This document shows, in pieces, positions 53,198 to 59,738 of a stretch of DNA of 59,738 bases. The position numbers were made by a program, and so were the translations under genes. The notes beneath the pieces were generated by a model. It saw nothing but the letters and a program-made list of their open reading frames with translations, was not told the origin of the DNA and made no database searches. Numbering within the stretch: the stretch's first letter is position 1; each line of letters begins with the position of its first letter. Source of the stretch: Cellulosimicrobium sp. CUA-896 (GTDB lineage Bacteria; Actinomycetota; Actinomycetes; Actinomycetales; Cellulomonadaceae); contig NZ_MKKH01000016.1 of the NCBI RefSeq assembly GCF_001942335.1, positions 1 to 59,738 on the forward strand, in the 5' to 3' direction.

Positions 53198-54486
53198 AGG
53201 AGTCGCTCCCCTCGCAGGACCGCGGTGATGTAGTCGGTGGACCGCTCGGGCGTGGTCTGCGGGTCCACGTCCGACGGCGGGTACCACGTCTGCTGGAGGC
53301 CGGTCGAGACCTCGTTGTAGAACGGCGTCTTGGGGCGCGGCGCCGCCTGCTCGAGCGAGTCGCGGATGAGGTCGGCCATGGGGAACGTCTCCTGGACCTC
53401 GGGGTCCTCGTAGGCCTCCGTGCTCGCGGGCGGGTTGCCGTCGGTGACGAAATAGGCGGCCTGGTTCTCGGGGCTCACGATGCACTCGGCCGCCTCGTAC
53501 GCGAGCTCGGTGTGCTCGCCGAACGCGCCCACCCCGAGGCTGATCCCGCCGTACGGGGGCCGGGCGTCCTCGCCCTCGACCGTCTGCGGGTACAGCGCCC
53601 AGCCGATGTCGTCGAGCACCGCCTGGTCCAGGGCCCCGGACTCGACGGCGTCCTGGGTCGAGGACCACACGAACGGCCAGTTCACCATGAACGACGCGTC
53701 GTCCCCCTGGAAGAGCTCGAGCGAGGCGGACTCGTTCTCGCTCGGCAGGCCGGGGCCACCCAGCCCGGAGGTCCCGATCTCCCCCATGATCTGCGCCGCC
53801 TCGCGTCCGGCGTCGGACTCGAGCCCGAGCTCGATGTCCTCGGCGGGCGCCTCCGGGTTCTCGACGACGTGGCCGCCGCCGCCCTCGACGAGCGCGTTGA
53901 TCCACACGGTCAGCGACTCGGCCTTGGCGCCCTGCACCGCGAGCAGCTTGTCCTGGCTGCTTGCCGCCTCCATGATCTGCTCCCACGAGACCGGCTGCGA
54001 CATGTCGAGGCCGGCCGCCTCGGCGACCGACGTCCGGTACCACAGCAGCTGCGTGTTGGCCCAGAACGGCACCGCGACGAGCTCGTCCTTCCACGTGGAC
54101 CCGTCGATCGCGCCCTGCACGACGTCCTCGGTCGTGGCCTCGGCGACGTCGTCGGGCACCGGGGCGAGGAACTCGGCCTCCGCGAACTCCGCGATGAAGA
54201 CGGGGTCGAGGCTCATGAGGTCGATCGAGGAGTCCTTGGCCGCGAGCCGGCGCGCGAGCTGCTCGCGCTGCGACGCCGCGTCGCGCGGCAGGAGCTCCGT
54301 CACGATCCGGTAGGCGCCGCCCGACTCGTCGGAGCACGCGGCGGCGATCGTCGCCTGACCGCCCGCGTCGGGATTGATGTACCACGTCAGCTCCGGCGTG
54401 CCGCCCTCCCCCGTGGCACACGCCGCGAGCGGAGCGGCGACCCCCAGGACGGCGAGCACGGCGAGCGGGCGGGTGCGTCGTCGCAC
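53194..54486 (-). CDS. lpqY: Sugar-binding lipoprotein (LpqY-like)
   Basis: A 430-aa extracytoplasmic binding protein. The signal peptide ([22 protein letters not shown]) ends in a lipobox with Cys 23. The mature part has [20 protein letters not shown], then [20 protein letters not shown] and [21 protein letters not shown]. This beginning with WYINPD matches LpqY, the trehalose-binding protein of the mycobacterial LpqY-SugABC importer, so trehalose or a related disaccharide is the likely ligand (inference). GTG 54486 is preceded by GGAGG/AGGGAG. No LacI-type regulator is adjacent. Confidence 0.82.
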   Translation of the reverse strand: MRRRTRPLAVLAVLGVAAPLAACATGEGGTPELTWYINPDAGGQATIAAACSDESGGAYRIVTELLPRDAASQREQLARRLAAKDSSIDLMSLDPVFIAEFAEAEFLAPVPDDVAEATTEDVVQGAIDGSTWKDELVAVPFWANTQLLWYRTSVAEAAGLDMSQPVSWEQIMEAASSQDKLLAVQGAKAESLTVWINALVEGGGGHVVENPEAPAEDIELGLESDAGREAAQIMGEIGTSGLGGPGLPSENESASLELFQGDDASFMVNWPFVWSSTQDAVESGALDQAVLDDIGWALYPQTVEGEDARPPYGGISLGVGAFGEHTELAYEAAECIVSPENQAAYFVTDGNPPASTEAYEDPEVQETFPMADLIRDSLEQAAPRPKTPFYNEVSTGLQQTWYPPSDVDPQTTPERSTDYITAVLRGERLL

Positions 54487-54613
54487 GGCGGCTCCCTTCC
54501 TCCGCGCGGCCTCCCGGCAGGGACGCCGTCTGCCTCAATGGCTACACCCGGCGTACCGGTTTCGCCACGCGACGCCTGCGACCTGCGGGGTCGCGGTGCG
54601 CGATCATGGGGCC

Positions 54614-55300
54614 ATGACGAGCACCGCGACCACCTCCCCGAGCACCCCGCCGAGCACCCCGGCCGAGGCCTGGGCGACGCTGCGCGCCGGCAACGACCGG
54701 TTCGTCGCCGACGCCCTGCTGCACCCGTCGCAGGGCGCGGACCGGCGCCGCGAGACGGCCGGCGCCCAGCACCCGCACACCGTCCTGTTCGGGTGCTCGG
54801 ACTCGCGCGTCGCCGCCGAGATCGTCTTCGACCAGGGACTCGGCGACATGTTCGTCGTGCGCACCGCCGGGCACGTCGTCGACACGACGGTCCTGGGGTC
54901 GATCGAGTACGGCGTCGAGGTGCTGTCGACGCCGCTCGTCGTCGTGCTCGGGCACGACTCGTGCGGCGCCGTGGCCGCCGCCGTGCAGACCCTGTCGACC
55001 GGTGCGCAGGCCGACGGCTTCGTCCGTGCCGTCGTGGACCGCGTCATCCCGTCGATCGCGAAGATCACCGGAGCGGGCGGCGGCTCCCTCGAGAGCCTCG
55101 ACCCCGCCCGGCTGCGGCGCGAGCACGTGCGGAACACGGTCGACATGCTCCACTCCTACTCGGCGGGTCTCGCGGCCGCCGTCGCGGAGGGCCGCTGCGC
55201 GATCATCGGCGTCGAGTACGACTTCGCCGAGGGCCGTGCCCGGCTCGTGGACGTCGTGGGCGACGTCGGCGAGGAGCCGGTCGCCGACGACGAGCGCTGA
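54614..55300 (+). CDS. Beta-class carbonic anhydrase
   Basis: A 228-aa zinc enzyme that interconverts CO2 and bicarbonate. Zinc ligands C61, H114 and C117 and the catalytic dyad residue D63 are present in GCSDSR (60-65) and GHDSCGA (113-119). The [18 protein letters not shown] segment between them is conserved. A Thr/Ser/Pro leader of ~16 residues precedes the fold. GATCAT (54602-54607) lies six bases before the ATG and may be a leaderless -10. fumC follows on the same strand 59 bp downstream. Confidence 0.93.
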   Translation: MTSTATTSPSTPPSTPAEAWATLRAGNDRFVADALLHPSQGADRRRETAGAQHPHTVLFGCSDSRVAAEIVFDQGLGDMFVVRTAGHVVDTTVLGSIEYGVEVLSTPLVVVLGHDSCGAVAAAVQTLSTGAQADGFVRAVVDRVIPSIAKITGAGGGSLESLDPARLRREHVRNTVDMLHSYSAGLAAAVAEGRCAIIGVEYDFAEGRARLVDVVGDVGEEPVADDER

Positions 55301-55359
55301 CGAGCGCCGCCGACCCTCCGGGTTCGGAACGGCGCGCGCCGTTGCGGCACGATAGGAGC

Positions 55360-56778
55360 ATGACTGCTGCAGCCACCGACGGCTCCCCCGAGTTCCGCAT
55401 CGAGCACGACACGATGGGCGAGGTGCGGGTCCCCGCGCAGGCCCTCTACCGCGCCCAGACGCAGCGCGCGGTCGAGAACTTCCCGATCTCGGGCACGCCC
55501 CTCGAGCGTGGTCACATCGAGGCGCTGGCTCGCGTCAAGAAGGCCGCGGCGCGGGCGAACGCGGAGCTCGGCGTGCTCGACGCCGACGTCGCGGCCGCGA
55601 TCGTGGCGGCGGCGGACGAGGTCGCGTCGGGGGCCCATGACGAGCACTTCCCGGTCGACGTCTTCCAGACCGGGTCGGGCACGTCGTCGAACATGAACAC
55701 GAACGAGGTGCTGGCGACGCTCGCGACGCGCTCGCTCGGGCGCGACGTGCACCCGAACGACCACGTCAACGCGTCGCAGTCGTCGAACGACGTCTTCCCG
55801 ACCTCGGTGCACGTGGCCGCCACGGCGGGCGTGGTGCGCGACCTCGTGCCCGCGCTCGAGCACCTCGCGGGCGAGCTCGAGTCGAAGGCCGAGGAGTTCG
55901 CGACGGTCGTCAAGTCCGGCCGCACGCACCTCATGGACGCCACGCCCGTCACGCTCGGCCAGGAGTTCGGCGGGTACGCCGCGGCGGTCCGCTACGGCGT
56001 CGAGCGCCTGCAGGCCGCGCTCCCGCGTGCCGCGGAGGTCCCGCTGGGCGGGACCGCGGTCGGGACGGGCATCAACACGCCGGCGGGCTTCCCGCAGCGC
56101 GTGATCGAGCTCCTCGTCGAGGACACCGGCCTCCCGCTGACGGAGGCGCGCGACCACTTCGAGGCGCAGTCGGCGCGCGACGGGCTCGTCGAGCTGTCCG
56201 GCGCGCTGCGCACGATCGCCGTGTCGCTCACGAAGATCTGCAACGACCTGCGCTGGATGGGGTCGGGGCCGAACACGGGCCTCGGCGAGATCTTCATCCC
56301 CGACCTGCAGCCCGGGTCGTCGATCATGCCGGGCAAGGTCAACCCCGTCGTGCCCGAGGCCGTCCTCATGGTTGCCGCGCGCGTAGTCGGCAACGACGCG
56401 ACGGTCGCGTGGGCCGGCGCGTCGGGGAGCTTCGAGCTCAACGTGCAGATCCCCGTCATCGCGCAGGGCGTCCTCGAGTCGGTCCGCCTCCTCGCGAACG
56501 CGTCGCGCGTCCTCGCCGACCGGACCGTCGCGGGGATCACCGCCAACGTCGAGAAGGCGCGGGCGTTCGCCGAGTCGTCGCCGTCGATCGTCACGCCGCT
56601 CAACCGCGTCATCGGGTACGAGGCCGCGGCGAAGGTCGCCAAGCACTCGGTCGCGGAGGGCGTCACCGTGCGCCAGGCCGTCGTCGACCTCGGCTTCGTC
56701 GAGCGCGGCGAGGTCACCGAGGAGCAGCTCGACTCGGCGCTCGACGTGCTGTCGATGACGCGCCCGCCGCGGGGCTGA
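55360..56778 (+). CDS. fumC: Fumarate hydratase class II
   Basis: A 472-aa iron-independent fumarase, frame intact. Family motifs: [13 protein letters not shown] at the N-terminus, [15 protein letters not shown] (103-117), [19 protein letters not shown] (131-149), [17 protein letters not shown], and the superfamily signature [11 protein letters not shown] (319-329). It hydrates fumarate to malate in the TCA cycle. The ATG at 55360 is the only start upstream of the conserved part; an AGGAG is unusually close (one base). In M. tuberculosis fum lies near xseB/xseA, as here. Confidence 0.97.
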   Translation: MTAAATDGSPEFRIEHDTMGEVRVPAQALYRAQTQRAVENFPISGTPLERGHIEALARVKKAAARANAELGVLDADVAAAIVAAADEVASGAHDEHFPVDVFQTGSGTSSNMNTNEVLATLATRSLGRDVHPNDHVNASQSSNDVFPTSVHVAATAGVVRDLVPALEHLAGELESKAEEFATVVKSGRTHLMDATPVTLGQEFGGYAAAVRYGVERLQAALPRAAEVPLGGTAVGTGINTPAGFPQRVIELLVEDTGLPLTEARDHFEAQSARDGLVELSGALRTIAVSLTKICNDLRWMGSGPNTGLGEIFIPDLQPGSSIMPGKVNPVVPEAVLMVAARVVGNDATVAWAGASGSFELNVQIPVIAQGVLESVRLLANASRVLADRTVAGITANVEKARAFAESSPSIVTPLNRVIGYEAAAKVAKHSVAEGVTVRQAVVDLGFVERGEVTEEQLDSALDVLSMTRPPRG

Positions 56779-56786
56779 CCGCACGG

Positions 56787-56820
56787 CCCTGCCCCACCCG
56801 GGTGGCCGGGTGGGGCAGGG
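56787..56820. terminator. Bidirectional terminator between fumC and the MFS gene
   Basis: A perfect 15-bp stem (CCCTGCCCCACCCGG and its complement) with a GTGG loop, midway between the convergent stops of fumC (56778) and the MFS gene (56833). Confidence 0.8.
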
Positions 56821-56832
56821 CGCAGCGCCGGA

Positions 56833-58343
56833 TCAGCCGAGGTGGACGGCCTGGTGGTCACCCGCCGGGAGGAGGCGCTCCTTCGGACCGCGCACGAGCG
56901 CGAACGCAAGGATCGCACCCAGCGCCATGGTGACGGCGCCGGCGACGAAGACCGCCGAGTAGCCGTCGACCAGATCGGCCGGCCCCGGGACGCCCGACGC
57001 CGGCAGCGCGCCCGCGTAGACCGTCGTGAACACGGAGAGCCCGACCGACCCGCCCACCTGCATCGCAGCGTTGACGGTCGCGCTCGCCGCGCCGGCGTCG
57101 TGCGGCGCGACGCCCGCGAGGGCGACGTTCTGCAGGGGCACGAGGACCATCGCGAGCCCGACGCCGAGGACCACCTGGGCCGGGAGGACCTGGGCGGCGT
57201 ACGCGCCGTCGACCGTGATACGGCTCAGCAGGAGGAGGCCACCCGCGGCGATCGCGGGCCCGGCCACCATGAGCGGACGCGGCCCGACGCGCGGCAGGAG
57301 CGCCGTCACGACCGGCGTCATGACGAGGATGACCACCGTCATCGGGACCGAGCCCAGGCCGGCGCGCACGGGCGACAGACCCATGACGATCTGCAGGTGG
57401 AACGACAGGTAGAGCAGCGCCCCGATCATGAGCGTGCCGACGACCGCCTGGAGGAGGAACGCGCCCGCGCGGACGCGGTCGCGGACGACGCGCAGCGGGA
57501 GGAGGGGCTGCGCCGTGCGCGCCTCGACGACGACGAACAGCACGAGCAGGACCACGCCGGCGACGAGGAACGCCACCGTGTCCGGCGCGGTCCAGCTGTG
57601 CTCGGCCAGGGTGAGCCCGTAGACGAGCGCACCGAGCCCGACCACCACGAGGACGGCGCCGAGGACGTCATACCTGTTGTCCCCCTCGGCCCGGCTCTCG
57701 CTCACGAGCAGCTGGGCGGCGACGAAGGCGACCACGACGACGGGCACGTTGACCCACAGGCACCAGCGCCAGTCGGTGTACTCGGTGAGGAGACCACCGA
57801 GCAGCAGACCGACCGCCGCGCCGACGCCCGCCACGGCGCCGAAGACCGCGAACGCGGCGTTGCGCTCCGTTCCTCGCGGGAACGACACGGTGAGCAGCGC
57901 GAGCGCCGCCGGAGCCAGGAGCGCGGCGAACGCGCCCTGGACGCCGCGGGCCGCGACGAGCTCGACGCCGTCGCGTGCGAACCCGGCGACCAGGGACGCG
58001 AGGCCGAAGCCCACCATCCCGACGAGGAAGGAGCGCTTGCGCCCCCAGTAGTCGGCGACGCGCCCGCCGAGCAGGAGGAGGGCACCGAAGGCGAGCGCGT
58101 ACGCCGTGACGACCCACTGGCGCTGCGCGTCGGTGAGACCGAGCTCGGCCTGGGCCTGCGGGAGGGCGATGCTCACGATCGTCCCGTCGAGCACGACGAG
58201 CAGCTGCGTGGCCGCGAGGACCACGAGGATCCACCAGCGGCGGGACGAGGGCGGTTCGTCCGCGGGACCGGTGGTCGGTGCCGCGGCGGTGTCCGCGGGG
58301 GCGCCGCAGGGGCAGGAGTGGGGGGAGAGAGGCGTGACGACAC
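56833..58343 (-). CDS. DHA2-type MFS drug exporter (frame probably broken near 58300)
   Basis: An H+-antiporter of the 14-helix DHA2 class. The first helix carries LLVVLDGTIVSIALPQAQ (motif D1 type). GGRVADYWGRKRSFLVG is MFS motif A, and GLLLGGLLTEYTDWRWCLWVNVPV is motif C. Expected substrates are hydrophobic drugs or dyes. The intact ORF starts at GTG 58224, inside helix 1, which is too short. Upstream codons (SSRRWWILVV) are clearly part of it, and a GTG at 58343 with AGAAGG seven bases before it fits if one base is missing near 58300. A MarR regulator lies upstream on the same strand. Confidence 0.82.
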
Positions 58344-58474
58344 GGTGCGACCTTCTGCGCGGGAGGGGTGATCATGGGGTTTCCAGCCCGGACCGGCGCG
58401 CTGCGCGATGCACAGACGCCCGGCCGCTCCAACCGCGGGGTCGGACAGACGCGCCATCGTAGCGCGCCCGCGGG

Positions 58475-58963
58475 TCAGTGGTCCGCCGGGTCGACGCGAC
58501 GCAGGACGACGGCGAGCAGCCGCGCGAGCGTGGCGCGGTCGGCGTCGGACAGGTCGGCGAGGGCGCGATGCTCGAGCGCGACCTGGTGCGGGAAGACGTC
58601 GTCGACGAGCGCGCGGCCGGCGTCGGTGAGCTCGACGACGACGCCACGCCGGTCGCGCTCGAGCACCGTCCGGGCGACGAGCCCGGCGCGCTCGAGACGG
58701 TCGAGCCGCTTCGTGATCGAGGCGCCCGGCGCTCCGGTCATCGTCGTCACCTCTCCGGCGCGCAGCGGACGGCCGGTGCGCCGCAGCGCGGCGAGCACGT
58801 CGAGCTCCGGGCGCGTGACCTCCCGATCCGCGAGCACGGCGTCGACCTGGGCGTCCAGCAGGCCGGAGATCCGGCGCAGCCGCGCGGTGACCTCTGCCGC
58901 CGACGTGTCGAGCCCGGGCAGCTGCTCTGCCCACTGCTCGCGCACCCGCTCGACGTAGTCCAC
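58475..58963 (-). CDS. MarR-family transcriptional regulator
   Basis: A 162-aa winged-helix regulator. The DNA-recognition helix lies in RAGEVTTMTGAPGASITKRLDRLERAG, and the wing in VARTVLERDRRGVVVELTDAG. N- and C-terminal helices for dimerisation flank it. It is probably a repressor that releases DNA on binding a small phenolic or drug-like ligand, controlling the MFS exporter downstream and the divergent FUSC gene. GTG 58963 is preceded by TATCCT and six bases (leaderless type). An ACTAGT-centred palindrome sits just upstream. Confidence 0.88.
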   Translation of the reverse strand: MDYVERVREQWAEQLPGLDTSAAEVTARLRRISGLLDAQVDAVLADREVTRPELDVLAALRRTGRPLRAGEVTTMTGAPGASITKRLDRLERAGLVARTVLERDRRGVVVELTDAGRALVDDVFPHQVALEHRALADLSDADRATLARLLAVVLRRVDPADH

Positions 58964-58969
58964 GAGCCC

Positions 58970-58975
58970 AGGATA
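58970..58975 (-). promoter_or_regulatory. Leaderless-type -10 box of the marR gene
   Basis: Minus-strand TATCCT, then six bases, then GTG 58963. The operator palindrome covers its expected -35. Confidence 0.5.
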
Positions 58976-58992
58976 GGCCGACGCGGGTGCTA

Positions 58993-59006
58993 TTTCACTA
59001 GTAAAA
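58993..59006. promoter_or_regulatory. Probable MarR operator
   Basis: TTTCACTAGTAAAA, a 14-bp palindrome with one mismatched pair around ACTAGT, in an AT-rich island between marR and the divergent FUSC gene. MarR sites typically have this size and symmetry. Confidence 0.6.
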
Positions 59007-59024
59007 CACTGCGAAAGGACCGGG

Positions 59025-59030
59025 TATCGT
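59025..59030 (+). promoter_or_regulatory. Leaderless-type -10 box of the FUSC gene
   Basis: TATCGT, then eight bases, then ATG 59039; the MarR palindrome lies about 18 bp upstream, over the -35 region. Confidence 0.4.
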
Positions 59031-59038
59031 GGTCGCCG

Positions 59039-59738
59039 ATGCCCCTCCGCGTGCCCTTCTCCGTGCCTTTCTCCGTGCAGCTCTCCCTCGCTCCCGTCCG
59101 CCCGACCGCCCGCACCGTCCTCGACCCCGCACACCTGCCGCGAGGCGCTGCGAGCGCACCCCGCCGAGGCGACGACCGCCGCCGCCCTGCGGTGCGGCGC
59201 CACCGTCGCCCTCGCGCTCGCCGTCCCCGGGCTTCTCGGCCGACCGGACCTCGCGGCCTTCGCCTCGCTCGGCGCGCTCACCTCCCTCTACGGCCGCCAC
59301 GACACCTACCGGCGCCGCGCGTCGCTCCTCACCGCGGTGGGCGTGCTCATGACGGCGAGCGTCGCCGCCTTCGCGACCCTCGCCGCGCTCGGCGTCCCCA
59401 GCGCCGTCCTCCTCCTCGGCGTCGCGGCGCTCGCCGCGGCCACGACCGCGTTCTGCCTGCTCGTGCGCACCGGTCCGCCCGGCGCGACGATCGTCGTCTT
59501 CGCCGCGAGCGCGGGGCTCGCGGGCTCCCCCGGTCTCGGCGACGTCGTGCCCCGCACGGTCGCGGCCGGGCTCGGTGCCCTGCTGGCGTGGCTGGTCTGC
59601 ATGGCCGGGGTGGTCGCGCGCCCGTCGCGCCCGCGAGCCTCGCCGTGCGGCGGGCCGTGGACGCCGCCCGCGCCGCGCTCGACGGCACGCACGACACCTC
59701 GACCCGCACGCCGCCGAGCTCGCGCGCGCCGCCGTCGC
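59039..59738 (+). CDS. FUSC-family membrane protein, N-terminal part (runs off the window; frame breaks near 59135 and 59625)
   Basis: About 230 residues are visible, starting MPLRVPFSVPFSVQLSL. A first set of helices reads ATVALALAVPGLLG and DLAAFASLGALTSLYGRHDTYRRRA, followed by LLTAVGVLMTASVAAFATLAAL, VLLLGVAALAAATTAFCLLV and TVAAGLGALLAWLVCMAGVV. The GALTSLYGR segment and helix spacing are typical of FUSC/aromatic-acid exporter-type proteins. One base is extra near 59135 and one is missing near 59625. Divergence from a MarR gene with a shared operator suggests induction by an aromatic or drug-like compound. Confidence 0.7.
   Translation, partial: MPLRVPFSVPFSVQLSLAPVRPTARTVLDPAHLPRGAASAPRRGDDRRRPAVRRHRRPRARRPRASRPTGPRGLRLARRAHLPLRPPRHLPAPRVAPHRGGRAHDGERRRLRDPRRARRPQRRPPPRRRGARRGHDRVLPARAHRSARRDDRRLRRERGARGLPRSRRRRAPHGRGRARCPAGVAGLHGRGGRAPVAPASLAVRRAVDAARAALDGTHDTSTRTPPSSRAPPS

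Noticed and set aside
53512..55359. Very long plus-strand frame upstream of fumC, antisense to lpqY
   Set aside because: Only the fumC part (from 55360) shows conserved motifs; the rest is the shadow of lpqY and the carbonic anhydrase gene.
58224..58343. Cys-rich N-terminal domain of the MFS protein (PHSCPCGAP)
   Set aside because: This frame lacks a start codon and seems to arise from a missing base; the alternative frame has a GTG with a proper ribosome site.

Overview
The window is very GC-rich and densely coded. Genes overlap by 4 bp (GTGA/ATGA) at many junctions, GTG starts are common, and a mycothiol gene (mshB), an ECF SigE/anti-sigma pair and a 7Fe ferredoxin are present. This points to an actinobacterium. 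The gene content fits Micrococcales such as Cellulomonadaceae or Promicromonosporaceae (Cellulosimicrobium-like), but the genus is an inference. No rRNA, tRNA, CRISPR array, insertion sequence or prophage was seen.

Layout, left to right. 1-1.7 kb (minus): sigE, its zinc-finger anti-sigma factor and the start of an HtrA-like protein, with a divergent O-methyltransferase. 2.7-9.9 kb: leucyl aminopeptidase, DUF3117, a PIG-V-like mannosyltransferase, folP2, a LOG-family protein, dapE and divergent dapD. 10-15.5 kb: a putative lysozyme-fold exported protein, citrate synthase, dapC, fdxA and a small SH3-like protein. 14.5-20.4 kb (minus): VanW, an ACT-domain protein, pheA and tyrA. 20.5-24 kb: typA, mshB and a small membrane protein. 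24-34 kb (minus): a BCCT transporter and a four-gene FtsX-type ABC system. 34-40.5 kb: a dipeptide ABC operon. 40.8-50 kb: ychF, a second ABC exporter, rmuC, ispH, xseA, xseB and a PfkB kinase. 50-54.5 kb: an LpqY-SugABC-like sugar importer. 54.6-59.7 kb: carbonic anhydrase, fumC, an MFS exporter, a MarR regulator and the start of an FUSC-family protein.

Read right to left, the housekeeping genes follow the order I recall from Mycobacterium tuberculosis (fum, xseB/xseA, ispH, ychF, typA, mshB, fdxC, dapC, dapD/dapE, LOG, folP2, DUF3117, methyltransferase, sigE, rseA, htrA). The window is therefore an old conserved actinobacterial backbone with transporter cassettes inserted. Themes are lysine/DAP synthesis (dapC, dapD, dapE), Phe/Tyr synthesis, envelope stress and envelope building, and nutrient uptake.

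Caution for users: about 29 single-base frame breaks fall in 21 genes, including citrate synthase and ychF. Most are one base missing in a GC run, which looks like uncorrected sequencing or assembly error rather than gene decay. Coordinates of broken genes below span the whole reading frame, and the break point is given. I found no convincing wholly new multi-gene system. The best leads are a DppB permease with an extra six-helix insert, an ABC ATPase with an AbrB-like tail, and a recurring leaderless-promoter pattern that also resolves a false gene fusion.
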